Notes: a model not told the origin generated them from the letters alone. DNA of 64,000 nt from Rhizobium etli CFN 42 (GCF_000092045.1 NC_007766.1:310001-374000), one strand, 5' to 3'; positions 1 to 9,727 are shown, counted from the stretch's first letter. Translations and numbers: made by a program.

Positions 1-297
1 CGCTGGGCCCCCCTCTCCGATCCTGCCAATCCCTCTGTGGCATTCGGTCTGGACGACCAACTGCGGCGGGCGAAAATCTTCTGCAACGCCTATGGCGCGA
101 CGATGGAAGAACGGCGGCAGCTTCCCGAGATGATCTGCAGGCGGCTTCGAGCCCTTGCCGATTTCATGTTGGCAAGGGCTGCGGCCGGCGACGAGACCTT
201 CGCGGAAGACGTCGACGCGGGAGACGCCAGGCTGTATCTGAACGACATCGGCTATATCGGCATACACCGAGATCGGCTGCTGAAAGCGCTGTCCTGA
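1..297 (+). CDS. C-terminal part of an aminoglycoside phosphotransferase-like kinase (partial)
   Basis: The reading frame is open from the first base of the window and stops with TGA at 295-297, so only the last 98 residues are visible. The stretch beginning RWAPLSDP resembles the segment that follows the catalytic DxD of APH/choline-kinase-like phosphotransferases, where a tryptophan-rich W-x-PL motif precedes an all-helical C-terminal lobe. The rest is helix-forming (RLRALADFMLARAAAG). The catalytic loop lies outside the window, so activity and substrate cannot be judged. An internal GTG at 37 is available, but the continuous upstream frame argues against it as the true start. The next gene lies convergently with no spacer. 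Confidence 0.5.
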   Translation, partial: RWAPLSDPANPSVAFGLDDQLRRAKIFCNAYGATMEERRQLPEMICRRLRALADFMLARAAAGDETFAEDVDAGDARLYLNDIGYIGIHRDRLLKALS

Positions 298-1371
298 CTA
301 AAGCCATTTTCGCCGGCGGAAGAAGCCGAAAAGGCTGAGGCACAGGACGGCGATGACGCCCAATACGACGAAATAGCCATACTGGAACTTCAATTCCGGC
401 ATATCGCTGAAATTCATGCCGTAGATGCCGGCGATGGCGGTGGGAACAGCGAGGATCGCCGCCCAGGCGGCGAGCTTGCGGGCGATCGCCGTCTGTTCCG
501 TCTGGCCGATCATGACGCTGGCCTCGAAGGCGAAGGCGAGCACCTCGCGCAATGCATCGATATCTTCCTGAACCCGGCGCACGTGATCAGTCACATCGCG
601 AAACAGCGATTGCAGCGTCGGATCCATGCCGGGAAGATCGATATGCTCGTATCGCCGGCAGACGTCGACGAGCGGCACCACAGCGTTGCGCAGGCGCAGG
701 AGCTTTCGCCGCAGCAGGTAGAGCCGCTCGATATCGGACTTCGACAGCTGTTCGCGCAGCACGAGGTCTTCGAGCTTCTCGACCTCTTCCTGCACCACCT
801 CGATGACAGGCATGTAGTTGTCGACGATGAAATCGAGAATGGAATAGAGGATGTAGTTCTCGCCATGGGCAAGGGCGGCGGGCGTCGCCTCGCACCGCTG
901 CCTGACCGCGAGATAAGAGGAGGATTCGCCGTGGCGAACGGAGACGACGTAACCGCGGCCGACGAAGAGATGCGTTTCGCCGAAGACGATTTCGCCGTCC
1001 TTCATATGGGCGGTGCGGGCGACGATGAACATCGCCTCCCCGTAAATTTCCAGCTTCGGGCGCTGGTGGGGCTGCGCCGCATCCTCGATCGCCAGCGGAT
1101 GGAGATTGAACTCGGCCTGGATCTGGTGCAGCAGCACTTCATCCGGCTCATGCAGGCCGATCCAGACGATGGCATTCTCGCGGTTTCGCCACTCGCCGGC
1201 TTCCTCTATCCTGATGTCGCGAATACGTTGCCCATGCTCGTAGACGGCTGCGGCCACGACGCCGCGCCGCTCATAAGGAGGCGACGCCGGCTCGCTGCCG
1301 GCCCGCGCGGAAACTCTGTCCAGATCCTTCAGCCTTTCCAAATCCTGCCGTCCTCCCGTCCCGCGGATCAC
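298..1371 (-). CDS. corA: CorA-family magnesium/divalent cation channel
   Basis: A 357-residue protein of CorA length. The hallmark GMN tripeptide (YGMNF, about residues 317-321) closes the first transmembrane helix, followed by a short loop, a second helix (VVLGVIAVLCLSLFGFF) and a basic tail (RRRKWL), the standard CorA C-terminus. The N-terminal 260 residues form the charged cytoplasmic funnel domain with a long acidic helix (VVQEEVEKLEDLVLREQLS). CorA proteins are homopentameric channels moving Mg2+ (some Co2+, Ni2+ or Zn2+) down the membrane potential. The start is a GTG at 1371 without a clear ribosome site, so translation may begin slightly further in. Convergent with the partial kinase gene and transcribed with its back to a terminator at 1554-1583. 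Confidence 0.9.
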   Translation of the reverse strand: MIRGTGGRQDLERLKDLDRVSARAGSEPASPPYERRGVVAAAVYEHGQRIRDIRIEEAGEWRNRENAIVWIGLHEPDEVLLHQIQAEFNLHPLAIEDAAQPHQRPKLEIYGEAMFIVARTAHMKDGEIVFGETHLFVGRGYVVSVRHGESSSYLAVRQRCEATPAALAHGENYILYSILDFIVDNYMPVIEVVQEEVEKLEDLVLREQLSKSDIERLYLLRRKLLRLRNAVVPLVDVCRRYEHIDLPGMDPTLQSLFRDVTDHVRRVQEDIDALREVLAFAFEASVMIGQTEQTAIARKLAAWAAILAVPTAIAGIYGMNFSDMPELKFQYGYFVVLGVIAVLCLSLFGFFRRRKWL

Positions 1372-1553
1372 GTATCCGCAATCAACGCCGGTCAGGCGTT
1401 GCGCCGATCATAATGCCATTTTCTAAAACATGCATCCGCTTCCGCACGGGGACGGCTAAACCCTCACTGTCCGAAAAAACGCCGAACCAATCGCCAGAGG
1501 GCGGCGCGCCGTTGAACGTGGCCAATGACCGGCTCCTTTTCCAAACGGAACAT

Positions 1554-1583
1554 AAAGGCGCCTAGCGATGGCCAGGCGCCTTT
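1554..1583 (-). terminator. Hairpin terminator after the NCS1 gene
   Basis: Perfect inverted repeat AAAGGCGCCT / AGGCGCCTTT with a 10-base loop. It starts 7 bases past the NCS1 stop codon in the direction of transcription. The stem ends in TTT, giving a short T-run for minus-strand transcripts. Confidence 0.7.
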
Positions 1584-1589
1584 GTTTCG

Positions 1590-3041
1590 TCATGATGCGA
1601 AGGCCGGAGTGCGCCGCGCGCCCATTCTCAGCACGAAATAGATCGCCCCGCCGATGGCGACGCCGAAGAACCAGCCATAGGTGCCCCACCAGTCGGGCAG
1701 GATGGAGGTGAAGGTCGGCAGGATCGAGGAGAACAGCGCACCGACCGCAAAGGCGATGAAGGCATTGCCGTGCCAGCCGTTCTGGAACCGGAACTCGCCA
1801 TTCTCCTGATAGAGCGCCTCTACGTTCAGCTGGCTCTTCCGAATGAGATAGTAGTCGACCATCATGATGCCGAAGATCGGCCCCATCGTCGAACCGATGA
1901 AGTTGACGAAGTGCGCCGCACCCGTCTCCCAGGGAGCGAATGGATAGAGCACGAGGGCGATCAGCGCGGCGATATATCCGCCGCGCTTGAAGTTGATCTG
2001 GCGCGGGAAGACATTGGCGAAGTCGAAGGCCGGCGAGACGAAGTTTGCCACGACGTTGATGCCGAGCGTGGCGACCGCGAATGTCAGCGCTGCAAGCAGC
2101 GCTAGGAACCAGCTGTCAAATTTCGCAGAGATCATTTCCGGATGCAGCAGCACCTCGCCGTAGACGGTGAAGGCGGCCGTGGTCGTGACGCCTGCGACGA
2201 GGCAGAAGGCCAGAAGATTGATCGGCAGGCCCCAGAGATTGCCCTTCCGCAGCGCCTTTTCGCTCGTTGCGTAACGCGAGAAATCGCAGAAATTCAGATA
2301 GAGCGCAGCGAAATAGGTAAGCCAGGTGGCGGCGACAGCGGCAAGCGCCGCAATCGAGCCGGGTTCACCCGGCACGCCGGCATCCTTGGTCTTTTCGATC
2401 AGCACGTCGCGCGGGATCTCCGAACCGAAGGAAAAGGTGCCTGATTTGGCGACCAGATAAACCGCGAGGATCAGCATCATGATCCAGACGGCAGGGCCGG
2501 CCCAATCCTGGAACTTGCGGACCGTTTCCATGCCGCGCTGAATGATCAGCAGCTGCAGTGCCCAGACGATGACGTAGCAGATGAGTTCGAGGGTCGAGTG
2601 GCCGAGCAGGTGGCTGTTCTGATGGAAGGCGAGCAGGCTCTCATTCCTGATCAGGAGGGCGACGATCGCACCGGATGCGGCGGCGGTCTGCGCCCCGTAC
2701 CAGAAGCAGGCGACGACCGCCCGGACGAGCGCTGGAACATTGGCGCCGAAGGTGCCGAAGGAGGCGCGCGCCAGAACCGGAAAGGGCACGCCCGTGCGCA
2801 CGCCGGCATTTCCGACCAGGCTCATCAGGAAGAAGATGACGAGAGAGCCGATACCGATGGCGATGACGAAGTTCACGAAGCTGCCGCAGAGCAGGAACAG
2901 GCTCGCCGCCAGATAATAGCCCCAGAGACTATGGACGTCCGATGTCCAGACGTTGAAGATGCTGAATGCACCCCACTTACGCTCCTCCGCGGGCGCAAGA
3001 TCCTCGTTGTACTACGAGGGAGACGGATTTTGAATGCTCAT
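1590..3041 (-). pseudogene. NCS1-family nucleobase/allantoin:cation symporter, interrupted by an amber codon at position 10
   Basis: The natural start is an ATG at 3041, preceded by a good ribosome site (GGGAGGGCATT). It reads MSIQNPSPS, then TAG at 3012-3014, then continues in the same frame as YNEDLAPAEERKWGAF through the whole transporter. NCS1 permeases (PucI, PuuP-type uracil and allantoin carriers) begin with just such an SLYNEDLAP-like motif, so the TAG most likely replaces a leucine TTG. The rest is intact: about 12 hydrophobic segments and the conserved GVPFPVLARASFG and NVVANFVSPAFDFAN motifs. The first in-frame alternative start is a GTG at 2876, which would delete transmembrane helix 1. 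The gene is therefore a single-mutation pseudogene, a suppressed gene, or the site of a base-call error. Confidence 0.75.
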
Positions 3042-3125
3042 AATGCCCTCCCATATCCCCAGTGGCCGACTCGGCCACGATGGAAGTCTGCGCTTCATTT
3101 AGGCATCTGACAATTTAATAGTCAC

Positions 3126-3137
3126 ATTGTACACAAT
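3126..3137. promoter_or_regulatory. Possible operator upstream of the NCS1 gene
   Basis: The palindrome ATTGT-AC-ACAAT lies about 85 bases upstream of the NCS1 start in the only promoter-sized gap (3042-3167). The TTGTNNACAA form is reminiscent of GntR-type sites. No such regulator gene is adjacent, so the assignment rests on symmetry and position only. Confidence 0.35.
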
Positions 3138-3167
3138 CCTGATCAACCAGATTTACAGGCTATCGGC

Positions 3168-4319
3168 CTATTGCGAGCGAACGACACGTCCTGCCAAGCG
3201 AAACGGGCTTGCGACTGCGGCGCCTGCGGCATCGAACACGAAGGCGCCGACATCGCCGGCGGTCGACCGCCCGCCGCTTTCGAAGGAAGCAAGCTGGGCG
3301 CCGAACTTCGCGAGTGATGCGTAGCGGTCGTGGCCCAACCCGTCGGAGGTCTTGATCGAGGTAATGTCGATGACCCGGAGCCTGGCCTGCAAGGCCGCCT
3401 TCTGGATGACGGGATCGTCGATATCGAGGCGGCCGACGCGCGCCCGTTCGCCGGCGATGAAGCTTGAGGCCACAAGCGCCCGGTCGTCCCTGGAAACCAG
3501 GAGGGAGATCGGGTTCGGCATTGGACCGATGTCCTTCAGCTGCGACCGGAAGACATCGACGTCGATGTCAGGAGCGGCGAGCACCACCGCCAGCTTGCCA
3601 ATCACGGCGTCGCGATGCTGCAGCTTGAGTTCTCGCACCGTTTCCATCACCAGAAAACCGCCCATGCTGTGCCCGAACAGGATGATGCGCTTCACCTTGG
3701 CCGATGCCGAGAGCGATGTGACGAGGGAATTAAGTTCGCTGCGCGAGGAAAGCGCGGCGTCGCGGTCGGCGACATATCCGGCTACGGATGCCGCCGACGG
3801 CCAGGAAAACAGGATCGGAGCGCCCGGGATCTTCGCGTCGGCGGCGATCTGCGCGGTGCGGTAAAGCGCCTCCTGGTAACTGTAGTTGTAGCCATGGACG
3901 AAGATGCCGACGGTGCCTTCGGGCGGCACGGCGGCGAGCGCCTGCTGTACGAAAGCCTCCTTCGGCAGCTGCCTGCGCTCGATGACGGCAAATTGGCGTT
4001 CGGGGTCCGGCTTTGCCCTGGGATAGGTGATCGCGGTATCCTTCCTACCGGGAGGAACCGAAAACGCGTACTGCTCATAGGTCAGCTTCTCTGACCATGT
4101 GCTGTCGAATCCGCCCCGCACGCGATCGGGGGTTCTGTTGGTCGCGACGAGCACGCCCACCCTGTCCGGAGCCGTTTCCGAACCGGCCGGCTCGCTCAGA
4201 TGCACAGGCGTCAAGACCTCAGGCGATGGCCGCGTGGCGCAGCCGGCAAGCATCGCCAGGCCGATGGCGACGATGATCGCCGGTATTGCCTTTGGCAAGC
4301 CTCGGAAATGCCGCTGCAT
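3168..4319 (-). CDS. Lipoprotein alpha/beta hydrolase, DUF900 family
   Basis: A 383-residue protein starting at the ATG at 4319. An N-terminal hydrophobic stretch ends in a lipobox, LAGC, with the acylated cysteine at residue 27, so the mature protein should be membrane-anchored in the periplasm. The body is a DUF900-type alpha/beta hydrolase: an HGYN oxyanion motif near residue 142, a nucleophile elbow GHSMGG near residues 216-221 (catalytic Ser about 218), an acid in the AAPDIDVDVF strand, and a likely catalytic histidine in GLGHDRYASL near the C-terminus. DUF900 members are esterase/lipase-like enzymes with mostly unknown substrates. It lies 184 bases downstream of the RND operon on the same strand and may be read through from it. 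A longer upstream frame exists but lacks coding character; the lipobox fixes the start. Confidence 0.8.
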   Translation of the reverse strand: MQRHFRGLPKAIPAIIVAIGLAMLAGCATRPSPEVLTPVHLSEPAGSETAPDRVGVLVATNRTPDRVRGGFDSTWSEKLTYEQYAFSVPPGRKDTAITYPRAKPDPERQFAVIERRQLPKEAFVQQALAAVPPEGTVGIFVHGYNYSYQEALYRTAQIAADAKIPGAPILFSWPSAASVAGYVADRDAALSSRSELNSLVTSLSASAKVKRIILFGHSMGGFLVMETVRELKLQHRDAVIGKLAVVLAAPDIDVDVFRSQLKDIGPMPNPISLLVSRDDRALVASSFIAGERARVGRLDIDDPVIQKAALQARLRVIDITSIKTSDGLGHDRYASLAKFGAQLASFESGGRSTAGDVGAFVFDAAGAAVASPFRLAGRVVRSQ

Positions 4320-4405
4320 TATCGATCCGTTTCCCTCAAGGCCAGACGCTCTCCGGCCTGTGGTTCTGTCCACGTCATCATTCGCCATGCCCTTCCCGCT
4401 CGGGT

Positions 4406-4434
4406 GTGGGATGGCATCGCCCGCGCCATCCCAC
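4406..4434 (-). terminator. Inverted repeat after the RND operon
   Basis: Perfect 10-bp stem GTGGGATGGC / GCCATCCCAC with a 9-base loop, in the 184-base gap between the pump gene and the lipoprotein hydrolase. There is no T-run, so it may attenuate or protect RNA ends rather than terminate. Confidence 0.4.
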
Positions 4435-4503
4435 CTATTTCGTCGCGGCCCGTGTTGCAGCGGCCGCCGCGGCGGCCGTAGGCGATGGCCGTCGAAGACT
4501 CTC

Positions 4504-7500
4504 TCATGCCTCCGCCGTGACTTCGGCCCGAGCACCCTCGTCCTTCGGGATCCTGAACCACGCGACGTAGAGCGCCGGCAGGAACAGCAGGGTGAGCGCG
4601 GTGCCGATGACGATGCCGCCCATCATGGCGTAGGCCATCGGTCCCCAGAAGATCTCGCGCGAGATCGGGATCAGCGCGAGGGTTGCCGCCGCCGCCGTCA
4701 GCATGATCGGGCGCATGCGGTGTTCGGTCGCCTCGATGACGGCCTGCCATGGCGCGACCCCTTCGGCGCGCAGATGCTCGATCTGCACCACCAGGATGAC
4801 CGAGTTGCGGATCAGGATACCGATCAGCGCCAGCACGCCGAGGATGGCGACGAAGCCCATAGGCGCATTGCTGAGCAGGAGCGCCGTGACCACGCCGATC
4901 AGGGCCGTCGGCGCGACCGCAAAGACCAGGAAGAGGCGGCTGAAGCTCTGCAGCTGGATCATCAGGATCGTCGCCATCGTAAACAGCATCAGCGGAGCCA
5001 CGGCCGCAATCGGCCCTTGCGCCTCGGCGCTGGATTCGACGGCACCGCCGATTTCCACCTTGTAGCCGACGGGAAGGTTCTTCTGGAATTCCTCCACTTT
5101 CGGCTTCAGCTGATCGACTATCGTGGCCGGCTGTGTCGAACCGATGACGGCTGCCTTGAGCGTGATCGTGGGCTGCCGGTCACGGCGCCAGATCGTCGGC
5201 TGCTCGAGTTCGTAGCGGAAATTCGCGACGGCCGACAAAGGCACGACCTTGCCGTTGGAGGTGGAGAGCTGCAGATTCTGAAGGGTCTGGATGGAGTCGC
5301 GCTCGGATGCCCTGGCTCGCCCGACGACGTTAACCAGGTAGATATCATCGCGAATCTGTGTTGCCGTCGAACCTTCGACGATGCTGTTGAGCGCGGTTGC
5401 TATGTCCTCGGAGGAAACGCCGAGCTGGCGCGCCTTGTCCTGAAGCACATCGACCTTCACGACGCGGGAGGGCTCGTTCCAGTCCAGCACCATGTTCGAC
5501 AACAGCGGATGCGAACCGACGACGCCCGCAAATTGCTGGGAGATATCGCGTACCTTCTGAATATCCGGCCCGCTGATCCGGTACTGGACCGGTTTGCCCA
5601 CCGGCGGGCCGATATCGAGAAGCTTCACGAAGGCATCAGTGCCGGGGAAGGTCTTCGTCAGATAATCCTGCAGTTCCGCCCGCACCTTGTCGCGCACGTC
5701 GAGGCCTTTGGTGACGATGATGGTCTGTCCGAAGGTGACATCGGGCGTCTGCACATCGAAGGACAGGATGAAGCGCGGCGCGCCCTGGCCGACATAGGTC
5801 GTCCAGTGGTCGATATCCTTGTTATCGGCCAGCATCTCCTTTTCGAACTTGGCCATCTGCCTGTTGGTCTCGGCAATCGAGCTGTTGTGCGGCAGGTTCC
5901 AATCGATCACGAGCTCGGTTCTGTCCGAGTTCGGGAAGAACTGCTGCTGCACCAGCCCCATGCCGCCGACCGAAAGGGCGAAGACGCCGACCGTCAGCAC
6001 GATGGTGATCCAGCGCCAGCGCATCGCCAGCGTCAGCAGCCAGGAGAAGACAGCGGCGAAACGCCCCTTCTTCTCGTGATGCGACTTCATCGTCTTCGGC
6101 AGAATCGTTACCCCGAGAAGCGGCGTAAACAGCACAGCGACGATCCAGGAGACCACAAGCGAAACCGCGATGACGACGAAAAGCGTGAAGGTGAATTCGC
6201 CCGCCGCGCTGCTGTTGAGACCGACCGGGATGAAGCCCGCGACGGTCACCAGCGTTCCCGTCAGCATCGGAAACGCCGTCGATGTGTAGACGTGGGTCGC
6301 GGCCTTTCTCAGGTCATCGCCCGCCTCCAAGCGTGCCACCATCATCTCGACGGCGATCATGGCGTCGTCGACGAGCAGCCCGAGCGCGATGATAAGCGCG
6401 CCGAGCGAAATGCGCTGAAGCGAAATGCCGGAATATTCCATCACCACGAAAGTGATGGCGAGCACGAGCGGAATGGAGATCGCCACCACCATGCCGGCGC
6501 GCAGGCCGAGGCTGATAAAGCTGATGACGAGCACGATGACGATCGCTTCGAAGAGCGCGCGGGTAAAGCCTGAGACAGCCTCGTCGACGACATGCGGCTG
6601 GTCGGAAACACGGTGGACATCCACCCCGATCGGAAGATCGGCGACGACCTGTTTCATCCGCGCGTCGAGCGCCTCGCCGAACTCCAGCAGGTTGGCGCCC
6701 TGCTTCATGCCGATCGCAAGTCCGATCGCCGGCTCTCCATTGAAGCGAAACAGCGCCGAGGGCGGATCGACGTAACCGCGTTTGATCGTGGCGACATCGG
6801 TCAGCGGGAAGAAGCGGTCGTTGATGCGAAGGTTGATCGACCGCAGGCTCTCCTCGGAGGTGAACTGTCCACTCACCCTCAAGGCGATGCGCTCCGGACC
6901 GGCATCGACGAAGCCGGACTGGGTGACGGCATTCTGGGCCTGCAGCGTCTGGATGACCGATTGCTGGTCGATGCCGAGCGCTGCGATCTGGCGCGTGGAG
7001 AATTCGAGATAGATCGCCTCGTCCTGGGCGCCGATCACATCGACCTTGCCGACATTCGGCACCGTCAGAACTTCGGAGCGCGCATTTTCCACGAGATCGC
7101 GAAGCTGGCGCTGGGTCAGCCCGTCACTGGTGAAAGCGTAGATGTTGCCGAATACGTCGCCGAAGCGGTCGTTGAAGAAGGGACCGACGACCCCGCTCGG
7201 GAAATCGCCCTTGATGTCGGCGATCATGTTGCGGATGCGCAGCCAGGTCGGCGCGACATCCTTAGCCTTGGTCGTCGGCAGCAGCTCGACGAAGACGGTC
7301 GTCTGGCCGGCAACGGTCTGGCTTTTGGTGTAGTCAAGCGATTCCAGTTCCTGGAGCTTCTTCTCGATCCTGTCGGTCACCTGCCGCGTCACCTCCTCGG
7401 CGGAGGCGCCGGGCCACTGAGCGGTGATGACCATCGTCTTGATGGTGAAGTTCGGGTCTTCCTCGCGGCCGAGGTTCAGGTAGGAGAAGGCGCCGGCGAG

Positions 7501-7575
7501 AATGAACACGATCATGAAGTACCAGACGAGCGAACGATGCTCGAGCGCCCAGTCGGAAAGATTGAAGGACTTCAC
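4504..7575 (-). CDS. RND efflux pump, inner-membrane transporter (AcrB/TriC-like)
   Basis: A 1023-residue protein, the full length of a hydrophobe/amphiphile RND transporter. It has the usual plan: transmembrane helix 1 near residues 13-32, a large periplasmic domain, a block of helices around 335-540, a second periplasmic domain and a final helix block to 1000. GLLVDDAMIAVEMM, about residue 400, carries the paired aspartates of the TM4 proton relay. It would be the proton-driven engine of a tripartite pump. Its start codon overlaps the stop of the upstream adaptor by 4 bases, showing tight translational coupling. No outer-membrane channel gene lies nearby, so a TolC-like protein must come from elsewhere. 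Substrates are not readable from sequence; drugs, detergents or plant phenolics are plausible for the family. Confidence 0.95.
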   Translation of the reverse strand: MKSFNLSDWALEHRSLVWYFMIVFILAGAFSYLNLGREEDPNFTIKTMVITAQWPGASAEEVTRQVTDRIEKKLQELESLDYTKSQTVAGQTTVFVELLPTTKAKDVAPTWLRIRNMIADIKGDFPSGVVGPFFNDRFGDVFGNIYAFTSDGLTQRQLRDLVENARSEVLTVPNVGKVDVIGAQDEAIYLEFSTRQIAALGIDQQSVIQTLQAQNAVTQSGFVDAGPERIALRVSGQFTSEESLRSINLRINDRFFPLTDVATIKRGYVDPPSALFRFNGEPAIGLAIGMKQGANLLEFGEALDARMKQVVADLPIGVDVHRVSDQPHVVDEAVSGFTRALFEAIVIVLVISFISLGLRAGMVVAISIPLVLAITFVVMEYSGISLQRISLGALIIALGLLVDDAMIAVEMMVARLEAGDDLRKAATHVYTSTAFPMLTGTLVTVAGFIPVGLNSSAAGEFTFTLFVVIAVSLVVSWIVAVLFTPLLGVTILPKTMKSHHEKKGRFAAVFSWLLTLAMRWRWITIVLTVGVFALSVGGMGLVQQQFFPNSDRTELVIDWNLPHNSSIAETNRQMAKFEKEMLADNKDIDHWTTYVGQGAPRFILSFDVQTPDVTFGQTIIVTKGLDVRDKVRAELQDYLTKTFPGTDAFVKLLDIGPPVGKPVQYRISGPDIQKVRDISQQFAGVVGSHPLLSNMVLDWNEPSRVVKVDVLQDKARQLGVSSEDIATALNSIVEGSTATQIRDDIYLVNVVGRARASERDSIQTLQNLQLSTSNGKVVPLSAVANFRYELEQPTIWRRDRQPTITLKAAVIGSTQPATIVDQLKPKVEEFQKNLPVGYKVEIGGAVESSAEAQGPIAAVAPLMLFTMATILMIQLQSFSRLFLVFAVAPTALIGVVTALLLSNAPMGFVAILGVLALIGILIRNSVILVVQIEHLRAEGVAPWQAVIEATEHRMRPIMLTAAAATLALIPISREIFWGPMAYAMMGGIVIGTALTLLFLPALYVAWFRIPKDEGARAEVTAEA

Positions 7576-8657
7576 TGGCTGATCTCCTGGTCGATCCTGA
7601 TGGCTTGGTCATCCTCAAGTTTATGCACGCCTGCCACGACGACCCTCTCTCCAGGAGCGAGCCCTTCGGTGACGCGGACGGTGCCGCCATTGGACACGTC
7701 GCCGTCGATGCTCACATGGCGGCGCGAGACCTTCTTGCCTGCTACGTCCACGATCCAGACGCTGGCGCCGTCGGTGCCGGCAAGGATCGCCGAGGACGGC
7801 AGCACGATCTCGGGATCGGCAGCGATTGTTGCGGAGGCTGTGATGACCGCGCCGAGCCTGAAGGCTTCAGGCGGATCGGCGAGCGCGATCTTGGTCCTGC
7901 TCGTGCGGGTGGCGGTCTCCGCCTCCGGCGCGATCTCGCGCACGACGCCCGTCGTGCGGATCGAAGGCTCGAGCTGCAGCGTCACTTCGAAGGGGGCGCC
8001 GATCTTCAGTTTCTGGGCAGCGGCCTGGGGCACGTCGACAACGGCGTCACGCTTGTCCGGCCGGGCTATCGTGACGACCGTCTGGCCGGCCGACACGACC
8101 TGGCCGACCTCGGCCGAGGTTGCCGTTACGACGCCATCGAATTCCGCCTTAAGCTGCGCATAGCCGAGCTGCTCCTTGGCCTTGTCGAGATTGGCCTGCG
8201 CCTTGGCGACGGCGGCGGCGGCCGTCCGTCTCGCCTGTTCGGCCTCTTCGAGCGAGGCCTCCGTGCCCGAGCGCGATTCCACCAGCGCGCGCTGGCGCTG
8301 TTCCGTCGTCACCGCGTTTCGAAGCTGGGCGTCGCTGTTCTCGACGTCGGATTGGGCGCTGCGCACGGCAAGTTCCAGCGCCAGCGGATCGATGGCGGCA
8401 ACGACATCGCCCTTCTGGACGACGTCGCCGACATTGACATTGCGGGCGATCATCCGCCCGAGGATCCGGAAGCCGAGTTCGGTCTCGATCGTCGGCTCGA
8501 TTGTGCCGGTCAGGCCGAGGCTGGTTGCAGGCGTCTGCCTAACTGTCATCGACAGCACGGGACGGGGCGCTTCACCAGTGCTTTCCTCCTGCTTCGTGCA
8601 AGAGGAGATCAGGGCCGTACCCATCATCAGTGCGATTATCTTGGGACGAATACTCAC
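7572..8657 (-). CDS. RND efflux periplasmic adaptor (membrane fusion protein), second of two
   Basis: A 361-residue adaptor with a lipoprotein signal: a short hydrophobic stretch ending LISSC, cysteine about residue 19. It then shows the HlyD-family order: a lipoyl half-motif (NVGDVVQKGDVVAAID), a helical hairpin rich in Ala, Gln and Glu (about residues 100-170), the second lipoyl half (AEFDGVVTATSAEVGQVV), a beta-barrel and a membrane-proximal domain. Such proteins bridge the RND pump and the outer-membrane channel. It overlaps both neighbours by 4 bases (ATGA junctions), so the three pump genes are one operon. It differs clearly from the first adaptor, so the pair is not a recent tandem duplication. 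Confidence 0.92.
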   Translation of the reverse strand: MSIRPKIIALMMGTALISSCTKQEESTGEAPRPVLSMTVRQTPATSLGLTGTIEPTIETELGFRILGRMIARNVNVGDVVQKGDVVAAIDPLALELAVRSAQSDVENSDAQLRNAVTTEQRQRALVESRSGTEASLEEAEQARRTAAAAVAKAQANLDKAKEQLGYAQLKAEFDGVVTATSAEVGQVVSAGQTVVTIARPDKRDAVVDVPQAAAQKLKIGAPFEVTLQLEPSIRTTGVVREIAPEAETATRTSRTKIALADPPEAFRLGAVITASATIAADPEIVLPSSAILAGTDGASVWIVDVAGKKVSRRHVSIDGDVSNGGTVRVTEGLAPGERVVVAGVHKLEDDQAIRIDQEISQ

Positions 8658-9727
8658 TTGGATGCTTCCTTGACGTAAGACACGATTTCACCGGGTCTGA
8701 GGAATTTGGTGCCGTCGGTCACCACGACGTCGCCTGCCGACACGCCCGACTTGACGATGAAGCTGCCGGTCTCGTAGCCGGCGACTTCAATCGCTCTCAC
8801 TGAGACCACAGAGGATGAGGGATCGACGATCCAGACGGCGGGCTTGCCGTCCTTGGAGGTCATTGCCGACCAGGGCAGCTGGATGACGTCCTGGGGGACA
8901 TAACTGAACTTCCCGACGACGGGAGCGCCGAGCGGAATAGGAGCATCGCTCGATATCGCGACCTTGACCCTGATGGTGCCGGTGGAAGAATCGATGGTCG
9001 GCGAAATCTCGCGAACCTTCGCCGTGATCTTCTGCGAGGGATTCGACAGCAGGGCCACAGTGCCGTCGCCGTCGATCGGGCGCAGGAAGGCGCTCTCGAC
9101 CACTTCGAAGACGGCGTCCCGGTCGCCGTCATGGGCAAGGGTGAAGACGACCTGGGCGGCCTGCGCCACCTGTCCGACCTCTGCATTGCGGGCGGTGATC
9201 ACCCCGGCGGCATCCGCCTTCAGCTCCGTGTAGGATAAGGTATCCTGCGCGGTTTCAAAAAGCGCCTGCGCCGACTTCGTCGATGCCTGCGCGGTCAGAA
9301 GCGCCTCCTGCGCCTGGTCGAGCGCAGCGCGCGTTGTCACTTGTGTTCGAAACAGGCTCTGCTGGCGGTCGAAGGCAAGCTGCGCCTGGGTCTGCTGAGC
9401 CTCAGCGGACTGAAGATTCGCGGCCGCTACATCCAGATCGGCCTTCTGTTCTTCCGGATCGATGCGCGCCAGCAGCTGCCCTGCCTTTACGGACTGCCCG
9501 ACCTCGACCAGCCGCTCGACGATCTTGCCACTGACGCGGAACGACAGATCGGTCTGAACACGGGCGCGGACCTCTCCCGTCAGCGCACCGCCCTCGCTCA
9601 GCGGCTCAGACCTGGCGACGACGACGCCGACCTGCCGCGCGGCAGGTTCGCTCGGCCCGCCTGGCTCGCTGCAGGAGACGAGACCGATCGTGCATACGAT
9701 CGCTGTGGCGACCAGAATGGTTCTCAT
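8654..9727 (-). CDS. RND efflux periplasmic adaptor (membrane fusion protein), first of two
   Basis: A 357-residue protein from the ATG at 9727. It begins MRTILVATAIVCTIGLVSC, a signal peptide with a lipobox (LVSC), so it is probably a lipoprotein. The order is again lipoyl half (EVGQSVKAGQLLARIDPEE), coiled-coil hairpin, second lipoyl half (ADAAGVITARNAEVGQVA), beta-barrel and membrane-proximal domain. It is the promoter-proximal gene of the pump operon, facing the TetR gene across 112 bases that hold a palindromic operator. Two adaptors feeding one RND transporter is the arrangement known from TriABC of Pseudomonas aeruginosa. An upstream in-frame extension to 9814 runs through the operator and is not credible. 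Confidence 0.9.
   Translation of the reverse strand: MRTILVATAIVCTIGLVSCSEPGGPSEPAARQVGVVVARSEPLSEGGALTGEVRARVQTDLSFRVSGKIVERLVEVGQSVKAGQLLARIDPEEQKADLDVAAANLQSAEAQQTQAQLAFDRQQSLFRTQVTTRAALDQAQEALLTAQASTKSAQALFETAQDTLSYTELKADAAGVITARNAEVGQVAQAAQVVFTLAHDGDRDAVFEVVESAFLRPIDGDGTVALLSNPSQKITAKVREISPTIDSSTGTIRVKVAISSDAPIPLGAPVVGKFSYVPQDVIQLPWSAMTSKDGKPAVWIVDPSSSVVSVRAIEVAGYETGSFIVKSGVSAGDVVVTDGTKFLRPGEIVSYVKEASK

Noticed and set aside
4099..6573. Very long plus-strand reading frame (over 800 codons) opposite the RND pump gene
   Set aside because: It is antisense to a clear RND transporter, rich in Arg, His, Asp and Glu repeats, and has no ribosome site or domain; high GC makes long false frames common.
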